Shown piece after piece: positions 51,295 to 60,263 of a stretch of 64,000 nt of DNA (position 1 is the stretch's first letter; each line of letters opens with the position of its first letter). The notes under the pieces are model-generated. The model was given only the letters and a program-made list of their open reading frames with translations, was not told the origin of the DNA and did not search any database. This DNA is from Streptomyces marianii. GTDB taxonomy: Bacteria; Actinomycetota; Actinomycetes; Streptomycetales; Streptomycetaceae. The DNA lies in the NCBI RefSeq assembly GCF_005795905.1, contig NZ_VAWE01000002.1, forward strand, positions 62,001-126,000. The letters run 5' to 3'. Made by a program: the position numbers and the translations under genes.

Positions 51295-53891
51295 GCACCA
51301 CCACGAAGGCGGCGAAGAAGTCCGCGTCGAAGTTCGGCCGGCTCCTCGGCCTGGGCGCCGAACGCCTGATGAAGGAACCGCAGCTGGTGGCCATCGCCGA
51401 CGGCCTGGTCGTCACCGACGTCGCCGCCGAAGCCTGGTTCACCCTCAGCAGCTCCAACACGGACCTGATGCCCGAAGACCGCCAGGACATGGAGCAGGAC
51501 GCGGCCGCCCTCGCGCTCGCCAAGGTCCTGCCCGGCTACGACTGCCACCTCAAGGTCATCTGGGCGCGCCTGGACGGCGAGGACTACCGGGAAGAGGCCC
51601 GGCAGATCTTCACCGCCGGGGACGTCGAAGCAGTCGCCGAGATGTGGGCCCAGCGCCTGGACACCCTCGACCTGCCGCAGCGGCACATCCTGCTCGGCAT
51701 ACGGCTCGTCGAGCGTGACTCCGCTGCCAACGCCACCGTGAAGAACGGCATCGCCGACGCGCTCGGCGTCGGCCACACCGGCCTCGACGAGAACGAGCTC
51801 TCCCACCTCGACGGGCTCGCCCGGCGCATGGAACGCCGTCTGGAAGCCACACCGTGGCGTGCCCGGATCGCGCCGGCGGAACTGCTGGCCTGGGCAGTCT
51901 CCCGGGAGTCCTTCCGCCCGCAGCCGGCCCCGCCTCACCTGCCCACCGTCACCGGCGCCTCCCTGGTCCGCCTGACCCAGTCCCGGGCCATCCCTCACGC
52001 CGACCACGTGCGCATGCTGGACGCCCGAGGAGAGACCGCCGCCTGGGTCAGCGTGCTGGCGATGCCGGCGTTCCCCGAGCAGATGATCACCCCCGGCGAG
52101 CAGGAGTGGCTGCGCTGCCTGTCGGAGATCAGCTACACCCACCCCACCACCGGCGATGACGCGCTGGTCTGCCCCGAGGCAAGCGTCCGCTTCACCGTGT
52201 GGACGAAGGGCCACGCGATCAAGTCCGTCGACAAGCAGCGCCAGTTGGCCAAGGAGCAGCGCCGCTCGGCGGCCGAAGGGTCGGCCGGTGAGACGTTCGC
52301 CGAGACCGAAGAGACCGAAGCGGTGATGGAGGACCTGCGCCGGCAGATGTCCCGCGACGGCATGACGCTCCTGGAGGACCACCCGCGGATCATCGTCTCC
52401 TCCACCGAGTCCCTTGAGGACCTGCGCGCCCGCTGCGACGCCGTCGTCGCCCACTACGCCGGCCTGTCCATCGACGTGGTGGTCGCCTCCGAGGAGCAGC
52501 GGGAGATGTGGCTGGAGGCCCAGATCGGGGACATGCTCCGCGTGTCCGACCTCGGGCACATCCGCACCACCGACGCGCTCGCGGCCAGCATGTTCTGGGG
52601 CGGGTCGGAGGCCGGAGACGACGAGGGCCCCATCGCCGGGCTGCTCACCGGCACCACCCCCGGCGTGTGCCGCATCGACATCACCGCCGGATCGGCCCGC
52701 GGTGACGCGACGACCACCGCGTTCGTCGGCCGGTCGGGCCGCGGCAAGACGACGTCGATGATGCTCGCCACGCTCATCGCCGGCCTCAAGGGCGCCTTCA
52801 GCCTGATGCTCGGCTTCAAGGGAGACGAAGGCGGCCTGGTGAAGGCCGGCGAGTACCTCGGCCTCGACTCCCACCACGTCACCTGCGGCGTCGAAACCCC
52901 CGCCGTGGCCGATGTGTTCCGCCTCCTGCCCAAGGGCGACGCCGCCCTGCAGGTCGTCTCCCAGCTGCTCATCATCCTGCCCGAGCGGATGCGGGACGCC
53001 GGTGTCGAGACGCATCTGCTGCGGGCCTGCAACGCAGTCGCCCAGCAAGACGACGCCTCCACCTTCCGCGTGATCGAGTACCTCCAGGCCAGCAGCGACC
53101 CCCTCGCCGTCGAGGCCGGCGACGCGCTCGCCGAGCTCTCCCGCACCCAGCTCGGTGCGCCGCTGCTGGGCCAGCCCCGCGCCGGCGCCTCGCCGCTGCG
53201 CCCGGAGCCGGGCCTGTGGCTGGTCCAGGTCCCCGGCCTGACGATGCCGCAGGCCGGCACCCGCCCATCCGAGATGACGATGACCGAGCGGGTTTCCCTG
53301 GCTTTGATGCGCGGCCTGATCGCGTACGCGCTGAACACCTCCGCCCGTTCCGACCTGCGCAATCTGCCCAAGGTGGTGGCGATCCCGGAGGTCCACGTCC
53401 TCACCGGCACCGACGACGGCCGCCGGTTCATCGACTACATCGCCCGTACGGGAAGGGCGCTGGATACCTCCCTCGCGATCGACACCCAGGACCCGAAGTC
53501 GCTGCTGGGCATGGACGGCGTCCTGGAAGCGATCACGACGGTCTGCGCCTTCGAGCAGTCCACCCGCAGCCAGCAGGACGCGATGGCCGAACTGCTGCGC
53601 CTGCCCGTCTCCGACAGCACCCGCGCGCTGATTCACGGCGTCGGCAAGGACGCGCACGGCGACATCCGGCACGGCCACTGCATCGTGCGTGACCGCCGCG
53701 ACCGCGTGGCGACCATGCAGTGGGACGCCCCCTCGTACGAGCTGCTGCGCGCGCTGTCCACCAACCCCAAGGACCAGGCCGAGGACCACGCGGCCGCCCT
53801 GCAGGACGCCATGCCGCAGGACAACGGCCCGGATCCCGAATCCGCGGACTCTGTCCACAACCCGCCGCAGGAAGGGTCGGAAGCCGCATGA
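51291..53891 (+). CDS. VirB4-like conjugation ATPase
   Basis: From ATG 51291 the protein has 866 residues. The frame is open further upstream, but that part overlaps the previous gene. Residue 480 begins G-R-S-G-R-G-K-T-T, the P-loop, and V-V-A-I-P-E-V-H is the Walker B strand. The N-terminal 400 residues match the conserved region of VirB4/TraE ATPases by size and position. VirB4 powers assembly of the conjugation channel and is the best marker for a T4SS-type system here, as opposed to the TraB-only mechanism of many Streptomyces plasmids. Confidence 0.85.
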   Translation: MSTTTKAAKKSASKFGRLLGLGAERLMKEPQLVAIADGLVVTDVAAEAWFTLSSSNTDLMPEDRQDMEQDAAALALAKVLPGYDCHLKVIWARLDGEDYREEARQIFTAGDVEAVAEMWAQRLDTLDLPQRHILLGIRLVERDSAANATVKNGIADALGVGHTGLDENELSHLDGLARRMERRLEATPWRARIAPAELLAWAVSRESFRPQPAPPHLPTVTGASLVRLTQSRAIPHADHVRMLDARGETAAWVSVLAMPAFPEQMITPGEQEWLRCLSEISYTHPTTGDDALVCPEASVRFTVWTKGHAIKSVDKQRQLAKEQRRSAAEGSAGETFAETEETEAVMEDLRRQMSRDGMTLLEDHPRIIVSSTESLEDLRARCDAVVAHYAGLSIDVVVASEEQREMWLEAQIGDMLRVSDLGHIRTTDALAASMFWGGSEAGDDEGPIAGLLTGTTPGVCRIDITAGSARGDATTTAFVGRSGRGKTTSMMLATLIAGLKGAFSLMLGFKGDEGGLVKAGEYLGLDSHHVTCGVETPAVADVFRLLPKGDAALQVVSQLLIILPERMRDAGVETHLLRACNAVAQQDDASTFRVIEYLQASSDPLAVEAGDALAELSRTQLGAPLLGQPRAGASPLRPEPGLWLVQVPGLTMPQAGTRPSEMTMTERVSLALMRGLIAYALNTSARSDLRNLPKVVAIPEVHVLTGTDDGRRFIDYIARTGRALDTSLAIDTQDPKSLLGMDGVLEAITTVCAFEQSTRSQQDAMAELLRLPVSDSTRALIHGVGKDAHGDIRHGHCIVRDRRDRVATMQWDAPSYELLRALSTNPKDQAEDHAAALQDAMPQDNGPDPESADSVHNPPQEGSEAA

Positions 53892-53948
53892 CCCCTATCC
53901 GCAGCGGGCCGGCCGAGGCCGCCTGCGAACCCGAGGAGGCAGCCCGCC

Positions 53949-54017
53949 GTGACCCCACGACAGTGCATCCCGGCCGCCGCGGTGCCGACGGCCTGCGCGC
54001 AGGAGCGGACGCCATGA
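53949..54017 (+). CDS. Possible 22-codon leader ORF
   Basis: GAGGAGG (53933-53939) precedes a GTG at 53949 by nine bases. The frame encodes VTPRQCIPAAAVPTACAQER plus T-P, and its TGA overlaps the ATG of the VirB6-like gene. Overlap and ribosome site suggest translation coupling. Whether the peptide itself matters is unknown. An in-frame ATG at 53888 could instead extend the downstream protein through this stretch. Confidence 0.35.
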   Translation: MTPRQCIPAAAVPTACAQERTP

Positions 54018-56089
54018 AGCACCTGCTGAATCGTTTCTGCATCGCGGCGCTCCGCCTCTGGCTCGCCCGGCCGCGGCTGCGCACCCTGATGCTTCCGACT
54101 GCCGGTCTCCTGGCCACCCTCGGTGTCCTCGCGCCGGCCGCAGCCGCCGACGACTCCGACAAGTACAAGCCCGGCGGCATCGGCGACATGATGCCGTCCC
54201 CCTTCAAGCCCCCGGGTCAGGGCACGCTGTTCGAGTCCTACAGCCCGGAGGTGTACCAGCTCGACAAGCAGCTCTCGGACGACCTCACCGGAGGCGACCT
54301 GATCGACGGGTGGCTGCACGGGTTCGGCAACATGCTCATGCAGGTGCTGACGCTGGTCGGCCGGGCCGCGGTCGTGGTGGTCGGCTGGTGCTTCAACGTC
54401 GTCAACCTGCCCGAGATCGAAGGCGCCATCTCCAAGGCGATCGGCGCCGCCGCGGGCCCCATGATGACGACGTTCCTGCCGACCGCCGTCGCCGTCGGCG
54501 GGTTCATCGCCTGGGCGAAGAAGTCGGAGACCTCCCCGCTGGGTCAGATCGCCTGGGTCGCCGCGTCCGCGGCGATCGCCACCACCTTCCTCGTCGCTCC
54601 GTCCACCTGGGTCAAGGGCGTGGACAACGGGCGGCAGCTGGGTGCGTCGGTCGCCATGACGACGATCGGCGCCGGCCTCGCCGGCGACGACGACGCAGCG
54701 ATGCCCTTCAAGACGCCCAGGCCCCAGTGGTCGGACAACGAGAAGGACAACACCGTCCGCCGCGCCGGCGACGCCGTCTGGCGGACCTACGTCGCGACCC
54801 CCTGGTGCATAGCCGATCTCGGATCCGTCAACGCCTGCCAGAAGTGGGGCTACGAAGTCGTCAAGCGCGGCACCGACATGAAGGAGCGTGAGGAGTACCT
54901 CTCCTCCACCCTCAACGACGAGACCGTCGGCCGCGAGGCGGTCCTGTGGCGTCAGGGCCACACGCCCGGCGGCCGGATCGGTGTCCTCATCGCGGGCATC
55001 ATCAGCTGCGTCATCTTCTGCGCCCTCGCGCTGACCCTCGCTTTCACCACTTTGGCCAGCCTCATCGGCGCGCTGATGCTGCTGGTCTGCGGCGTCGCCT
55101 TCGCCACCCTGTGGTGCATTCCAGGCAAACCCCGTCAATGGGGCGTGCAGTGGTTCGAAATGCTCCTCGGGCTGGTGATGGTGTCCTTCACGGCGACCAT
55201 GCTTCTCGGCTCGGTCATGGTGGTCTGCGTTGCGCTGATGTCGCTGCTGCCCACCTACGGATGGCTCATGGTCAGCGCCCTCAACATCTGCGCCGCCGCG
55301 ATGGCCTTCAAGGTCAAGGGCCGCCTCGACGGCATCGTGAGCGCCGGCGGCGCCCAGATGGCCGGGCGCGGCATGCTGAACACCATCGGCCGCATGGCCT
55401 CCGCCCGCCGACTGCGAAGCGCCATCAGCGGACGGCGCCGGGGCGGGTTCGGCGACATGGACCGTCACCCCGCCCCGGACACCCGCGGCGGCGGACGAGG
55501 CGGCAGCGGGAGCGGCGGGGGAGACGACAGCTCCTCGAGCGGATCGTCCAGCTCCGGTGACGTCCGCAGCCGCCCCAGCCGCACCATCCCGCCGCCGCCG
55601 AGCTACCCGCCCACCGTTCACCGGCCCGGCCACGCCGGCGCGGGACGGCCCGGCCCTGGCCTGCCCGGCGCAGCGCCCGGCCCCTCCGGGCCCGCTGGAA
55701 CCGGACCAGGCTCGCCCGGCGGACGGCGCACCCGTCCCACCACCGGCCCCCGGCCCGGCCCGCCCCGCCGTCCCTCCGGACCCGGACGCACCACCACCGC
55801 AGGCACGACCGCAGGCGGCTACAGCGTGCGGCCCGGCGCGCCCCGGCGCACCGGAGTTCCGCCGACCAGCCCGTCCGGCGGCCGGCCGACCACCATCCGG
55901 GGCACCGTCATCAACCGGCCGGCCAACCCGACCGGAGCCCGGTTCCGGACCTACCCGCCGCCGGCCACTCCGCCGCGGCCGCCGCACCCGCCCCGCACGC
56001 CCGGCAGGGCAGGCGGAGGAGGCCTCCCGCCCGCCAGCGGAACGCGCAGCGGACCGCCCTGCCCCTCCAGGCCCCGCGGGAGTTCCTGA
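54014..56089 (+). CDS. VirB6/TcpH-like polytopic transfer protein
   Basis: About 691 residues from ATG 54014 (AGGAGCGG upstream). A signal-like N-terminus (L-M-L-P-T-A-G-L-L-A-T-L-G-V-L-A-P-A-A-A-A) is followed by five to seven hydrophobic helices between residues 90 and 440, and then a Gly/Pro/Arg-rich low-complexity C-terminal 230 residues. This matches the VirB6-like inner channel protein of Gram-positive T4SS. An in-frame ATG at 53888, overlapping the VirB4 stop, would add 42 residues. The low-complexity tail is typical of Streptomyces but may be functional. Confidence 0.75.
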   Translation: MKHLLNRFCIAALRLWLARPRLRTLMLPTAGLLATLGVLAPAAAADDSDKYKPGGIGDMMPSPFKPPGQGTLFESYSPEVYQLDKQLSDDLTGGDLIDGWLHGFGNMLMQVLTLVGRAAVVVVGWCFNVVNLPEIEGAISKAIGAAAGPMMTTFLPTAVAVGGFIAWAKKSETSPLGQIAWVAASAAIATTFLVAPSTWVKGVDNGRQLGASVAMTTIGAGLAGDDDAAMPFKTPRPQWSDNEKDNTVRRAGDAVWRTYVATPWCIADLGSVNACQKWGYEVVKRGTDMKEREEYLSSTLNDETVGREAVLWRQGHTPGGRIGVLIAGIISCVIFCALALTLAFTTLASLIGALMLLVCGVAFATLWCIPGKPRQWGVQWFEMLLGLVMVSFTATMLLGSVMVVCVALMSLLPTYGWLMVSALNICAAAMAFKVKGRLDGIVSAGGAQMAGRGMLNTIGRMASARRLRSAISGRRRGGFGDMDRHPAPDTRGGGRGGSGSGGGDDSSSSGSSSSGDVRSRPSRTIPPPPSYPPTVHRPGHAGAGRPGPGLPGAAPGPSGPAGTGPGSPGGRRTRPTTGPRPGPPRRPSGPGRTTTAGTTAGGYSVRPGAPRRTGVPPTSPSGGRPTTIRGTVINRPANPTGARFRTYPPPATPPRPPHPPRTPGRAGGGGLPPASGTRSGPPCPSRPRGSS

Positions 56090-56218
56090 ACCCGCCTGAC
56101 CTGGGCTTCGCCCACCGCATGACACCCCCGCGGTCCGGCCGCATAAGCGGCCGGACCGCCCCGGGGCCATCCCGTCATGCCCGCATCCGCATTCCGCATC
56201 GCCCGTACGGAGCCTGCA

Positions 56219-57043
56219 GTGACCCACGAGAGTGACCCCCGTACCTCCGACACCGAGTCCGCCGAGCCCCGCAGCACGTCCGGCCGGGCGCCGGTCCCGC
56301 AGAGCGCCGCCGAGTGGCGCGCCCTGCTGCGCGAAGAGGCACTGCCGCCCGAGATAGACGAACTGCGCGGTCGTCAGCGCCGCAAGGCCAAGAAGCGGTG
56401 GCACTCCGCCCGCCGTGACGAGCGCGCCGAGTGGATCCGCCAGGAACGCAAGAAGACACCGACGCCGGTCGTCGTCCCGGTCATCGCCCTGATCGTGGCC
56501 GCGGCCGTCGCCGGCGCCGCGTGGCTGTGGCCCGACCGCGACAGCACCGCGCCCGCGAAAGCCAAGCCGACCCCGACCGTAGTGACCCCCGAGACGCCGG
56601 CGAGCGCCTCACCCACCCCGACGCCGACCGCGCCTGCGGTCGCGGACGACCCCCAGGCCGTCACCCGCGCGTTCGTCACCGCCTACACCGCCCGCCGCCC
56701 CCTCCAGGACGGCAGCCACAAGGCGGCCGTCGAGCGCGCCGCCCCGTACGCCTCCACCGCGCTCGTGGAGAACCTGAAGAAACACGACGACCGCGACTTC
56801 AACCAGCTGGTTGCCGCCCAGGCCACCGACGCCACCCCCACCAAAGTTCACATCGGCCAGCCAGACGCGAAGGAACGGCCCGCGCCCGACACGTCGGTCC
56901 GGGTGTACCTGACGGCCGACGTCACCCTCGACGTCAAGGGCACCGACCCCTACAGCTACACCCGTCACCTGACCATCGAGGTCGCGCGCGCCGATGCCGC
57001 CTCACGCTGGATGGTCACCCGCGTCCTCGGGCTGAAGGAGTAG
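56219..57043 (+). CDS. Bitopic conjugation protein (VirB8-like topology)
   Basis: GTG 56219 (GGAG six bases upstream) gives about 274 residues. A charged N-terminal domain is followed by one TM helix at about 85-105 (V-V-V-P-V-I-A-L-I-V-A-A-A-V-A-G-A-A-W-L), a P-T-P-T-linked stalk, and a C-terminal domain of about 130 residues beginning Q-A-V-T-R-A-F-V-T-A-Y that resembles NTF2-fold transfer proteins. It is placed between the VirB6-like protein and the peptidoglycan hydrolase. It could be a second VirB8-type scaffold. Confidence 0.7.
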   Translation: MTHESDPRTSDTESAEPRSTSGRAPVPQSAAEWRALLREEALPPEIDELRGRQRRKAKKRWHSARRDERAEWIRQERKKTPTPVVVPVIALIVAAAVAGAAWLWPDRDSTAPAKAKPTPTVVTPETPASASPTPTPTAPAVADDPQAVTRAFVTAYTARRPLQDGSHKAAVERAAPYASTALVENLKKHDDRDFNQLVAAQATDATPTKVHIGQPDAKERPAPDTSVRVYLTADVTLDVKGTDPYSYTRHLTIEVARADAASRWMVTRVLGLKE

Positions 57044-57045
57044 CC

Positions 57046-58227
57046 GTGGACCAGCGGGATGTCATGCGCGGCGCCCTCAAGGCCACCGGAATCGTCAAGA
57101 AGGGCGCGCAGCTCAAGATCGGCGCCATCGGCATGGTGGTCTTCGTCGTCGGCCTGCTCGTGCTCGGCATGTTCTTCCCCGCCGGACGGGCGAGCGCGGC
57201 CAGCTGCGAGGACACCGGACCCGGGACCGGCGATGCCTCCGCTGTGTCGGAGTCGGACGGCTCCGGCACGCAGGCCACCGGCACGCTGCGCGAGAAGCAG
57301 ATCGGGTACGCCAAGGAGATCGACCAGGCGGCCCAGAAGGCGAAGCTGCCCGGACGCGCCACCCTCATCGCTCTCATGACCGCGATGCAGGAGAGCACCC
57401 TGCAGAACCTGGACCACGGCGACCGCGACTCGCTCGGCCTGTTCCAGCAGCGTCCCTCCATGGACTGGGGCACCAAGGAACAGATCATGACGCCGAGCTA
57501 CGCCGCGGAGTCGTTCTTCCTCGGCCGCGGCACAAACGACGGCCTGGTCGACATCAAGGGCTGGGAGAAGCTGCCGCTCGGGGACGCGGCCCAGAAGGTC
57601 CAGAAGTCCGCCTTCCCCGACTTGTACGCCGGGCATGAGACGGCGATGCGCAAGCTCGCCAAGGAAGCCGGCATCAACCTCGAACGCGGCGGGTCGACCA
57701 CCGGGCCGGGCACCTCCGGCGGCGACAACGGGCCGATCACCAGCGAGAACGACGACTGCGGAGTGGCGAAACCGAACACCGGCGGCAGCGCCGGCGGCAA
57801 GTTCACCGACGGCACGCAGACGTGGAAGCTGAACAACCCGCGCTCGGTGGACGAAGCCATCGCCTGGGCGAAGAGGAACTCCGGACTCGGCTCCACCAAC
57901 GCCTGGTACCAGCGGTGCCTGGCCTTCACCGCCATCGTCTACGGCTGGAACTACAGCGGCGTCAACTACGCCATCGACCACTACAGCGTCGTTCCGAAAT
58001 CCATGCAGCACGACGGCGACCGCAATCCGCCCGCAGGTGCCCTGATGTATTGGGACACCGGCCGCCGGGCCGGCCACATCGCCGTCTACCTCGGAGACGG
58101 CAAAGTCGCCTCCAACGACATCCTCAGGCCCGGCTACATCGACGTCGTCGACGCCGAGCTGTTCGAAACCAAGTGGGGCGCCCGCTACATCGGCTGGACA
58201 CCGCCGGTGTTCCCCAAGGCCGGGTGA
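57046..58227 (+). CDS. Conjugal peptidoglycan hydrolase (TcpG-like)
   Basis: GTG 57046 with AAGGAG five bases upstream gives 393 residues. One N-terminal TM helix (M-V-V-F-V-V-G-L-L-V-L-G-M-F-F) precedes a lysozyme-like or transglycosylase domain with A-M-Q-E-S-T-L-Q-N-L (catalytic Glu) and G-L-F-Q-Q-R-P. A C-terminal NlpC/P60- or CHAP-type domain follows, with Y-Q-R-C-L-A-F as candidate Cys and A-G-H-I-A-V-Y-L as candidate His. The two domains open cell wall glycan and peptide locally for the transfer channel. It is the last gene of the operon, followed by a hairpin. Confidence 0.85.
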   Translation: MDQRDVMRGALKATGIVKKGAQLKIGAIGMVVFVVGLLVLGMFFPAGRASAASCEDTGPGTGDASAVSESDGSGTQATGTLREKQIGYAKEIDQAAQKAKLPGRATLIALMTAMQESTLQNLDHGDRDSLGLFQQRPSMDWGTKEQIMTPSYAAESFFLGRGTNDGLVDIKGWEKLPLGDAAQKVQKSAFPDLYAGHETAMRKLAKEAGINLERGGSTTGPGTSGGDNGPITSENDDCGVAKPNTGGSAGGKFTDGTQTWKLNNPRSVDEAIAWAKRNSGLGSTNAWYQRCLAFTAIVYGWNYSGVNYAIDHYSVVPKSMQHDGDRNPPAGALMYWDTGRRAGHIAVYLGDGKVASNDILRPGYIDVVDAELFETKWGARYIGWTPPVFPKAG

Positions 58228-58273
58228 CACCGCCGCAGCCCGCTTCGCGGGGCTGCCTTCGCCTCCCTTCCCC

Positions 58274-58300
58274 TGCCGGCCCGCACCGCGCGGGCCGGCA
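58274..58300 (+). terminator. Terminator of the transfer operon
   Basis: An 11-bp perfect stem is formed by TGCCGGCCCGC (58274-58284) and GCGGGCCGGCA (58290-58300) with an ACCGC loop, 46 bases past the hydrolase stop. Confidence 0.75.
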
Positions 58301-58354
58301 CCCCCTTCCTCGCGCACGCCGTCACGCGCACGACACACCAAGGACCGCTCGCCC

Positions 58355-59620
58355 ATGACCACCAGCCCCCTCCTGCACCGACCGAGCGGACCGACCGCAC
58401 CCACCACCCCCCGCTACCGGGACGTCCTCGCCACCCCGTACGTCACCCGCCTGCTCGCAGGCGCCGTCATCGGTCACCTGCCGGTCGCGATGGCGCCGCT
58501 GGCGATCCTGGTCGCAGTTCGCGCCGACGGCGGAACACTGAGCCTGGCCGGAGCCCTCGCCGCCGTGTACGGTCTCGCGGCCGCAATCGGCCAGCCCCTG
58601 TGGGGGCGCCTGCTGGACCGGCGCGGCCACTACCTCGCCATCGGTGTGACTGCCGTGGTCTCCGCAGCCGCTTTCGCCGCTCTCGCCTTCCTCCACCCGG
58701 CCCAGTACCCCGGCCCCGCCGCAGTCGTCGCCGCGGTCGCCGGTCTGTGCACCCCGCCGCTGGAGGCCGCGCTGCGCGTGCTGTGGCCGCACGTCGTGCA
58801 CAGCCCTCACGAACGCCGCGCCGCGCTCGCGCTCGACGCCTGCGCCCAGGAGCTCGTGTTCATCGGCGGCCCGCTCCTCGTCCTGGCCCTGCACACCCTG
58901 ACCGGCACCACCCTCGTGCTCATCGCCACAGCCGCGATCGTGCTCGCCGGGTGCGCGCTGTTCCTCACCACACCGCCGACCCGCACGTGGAAGCCGTCCT
59001 ACACCCCCACACACTGGCTCGGCCCGATCCGCATCCCCGGCCTGCGCGCCCTCGCGGCAGCCCTGTTCGGGGCGGGCATCACCCTGGGAGCGCTCAACGT
59101 CGTCGCCCTCGCCGCAGCCGAACGCCACCACGCCGAGTACCTCTCGACGATGATGCCCGCGGCGCTCGCCGCCGGCAGCCTGATCGGCGGCCTCCTCTAC
59201 GGGCGCCGCACCTGGCCCGGCTCACCGACGCGACAGCTCCTCGCGATCGGTGGCGGCTTCGCGGTCGGCTCCCTGCCCATGCTCGCCGACCCCATCCCCG
59301 CCCTGGCCATCACGACCGCTGTCCTGCCCGGCCTCTTCCTCGCGCCGCTGCTGGTGACCGCCTTCCACACGCTGGACTTCCTCGTCCCCCGCCACACCCT
59401 CGCCGAGGCGTCGGCCTGGCTCATCGCCTGCCTGGGCCTGGGACAGGCCGCCGGGACCGCACTCGCGGGGCTCGTTCCAGCGGCCACTGCTCCCGCGGCA
59501 GCAGCAGGCGTTGCCGCCGGCGGGGCCGCAGCCGGATTCGTCGTGCTCTGGGCCACACGCCGCCGCCTCACCCCAGATGCCGGCCACCCTGCGACGCCGC
59601 CTACTGCGCCGAGCCGCTGA
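58355..59620 (+). CDS. MFS transporter, drug-efflux-like
   Basis: The 421-residue protein has about twelve hydrophobic helices in two groups of six. The loop between helices 2 and 3 reads G-R-L-L-D-R-R-G-H, the MFS signature. A Gly-rich helix 5 and Ala-rich C-terminal helices are typical of drug:proton antiporters and sugar efflux proteins. The substrate is unknown. It follows the transfer operon terminator and is not coupled to it. Confidence 0.85.
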   Translation: MTTSPLLHRPSGPTAPTTPRYRDVLATPYVTRLLAGAVIGHLPVAMAPLAILVAVRADGGTLSLAGALAAVYGLAAAIGQPLWGRLLDRRGHYLAIGVTAVVSAAAFAALAFLHPAQYPGPAAVVAAVAGLCTPPLEAALRVLWPHVVHSPHERRAALALDACAQELVFIGGPLLVLALHTLTGTTLVLIATAAIVLAGCALFLTTPPTRTWKPSYTPTHWLGPIRIPGLRALAAALFGAGITLGALNVVALAAAERHHAEYLSTMMPAALAAGSLIGGLLYGRRTWPGSPTRQLLAIGGGFAVGSLPMLADPIPALAITTAVLPGLFLAPLLVTAFHTLDFLVPRHTLAEASAWLIACLGLGQAAGTALAGLVPAATAPAAAAGVAAGGAAAGFVVLWATRRRLTPDAGHPATPPTAPSR

Positions 59621-59717
59621 CCAGACCATCGCAGGGATTCTCCCTCGCACCGGGCCCGGACAGGGCTACGGTGACTACACGGCCCGGCGCGTCCCCCCGT
59701 GCGCGCCGGGCCTCGCC

Positions 59718-60014
59718 CTACCCTCCGTCCGGACCAGGACGCAGCGAACTGCGCTTGGCCGCCCAGTCAGGATCGAACTGCGGCACCTGCGCCCGGTGGT
59801 CCTCCTGCCACGAGAGGGCATTGCGCCAACTCCGCCTCGGATGGCGCACGTACAGGGCGGCCACCGCGAGCGCGAGCACGGGCTGAGACATCCACCACCG
59901 CGCCGTCCCCGATTCCTGACGCTGTGCCCACCGCACCGCTCTTCGCGCGGGACGCCAGCACCTGAGCACGTAGCCGAAGGTCATTCCGAGGACGAGGGCG
60001 AGCACGAAGGACAT
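59718..60014 (-). CDS. Small membrane protein, unknown
   Basis: This 98-residue product has two hydrophobic segments (S-F-V-L-A-L-V-L-G-M-T-F-G-Y-V-L and P-V-L-A-L-A-V-A-A-L-Y-V), a basic region between them (R-P-A-R-R-A-V-R-W-A-Q-R) and the tail F-D-P-D-W-A-A-K. Codon positions fit a real gene and no plus-strand alternative looks better. It is convergent with the MFS gene. Confidence 0.55.
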   Translation of the reverse strand: MSFVLALVLGMTFGYVLRCWRPARRAVRWAQRQESGTARWWMSQPVLALAVAALYVRHPRRSWRNALSWQEDHRAQVPQFDPDWAAKRSSLRPGPDGG

Positions 60015-60263
60015 CGCCCCATGGTGACAGCCCGAAGACCGGCCGCCCTCCCGAGCAGCGAAGGTGCCTGCTGCGGCCCTGCCTGCCGCACGCGCGGAAG
60101 TCTGTCCACAGGCAGCCCTCCGCGCGTGCCGGCCCGGCGCCGAAACGCCGGACTCTATCCACAGGCCACCGCTTCCAAGATCGATACGTCAGCAGGTACT
60201 TCACCTCGGCGCACCGTGCGCTGACCGGTCGAGCCTGCCGTGTACTGGAGGCTGATCTCTTTC

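Noticed and set aside
50943..53858. 971-codon minus-strand frame antisense to virB4
   Set aside because: Shadow of the VirB4-like gene; no motif and atypical composition.
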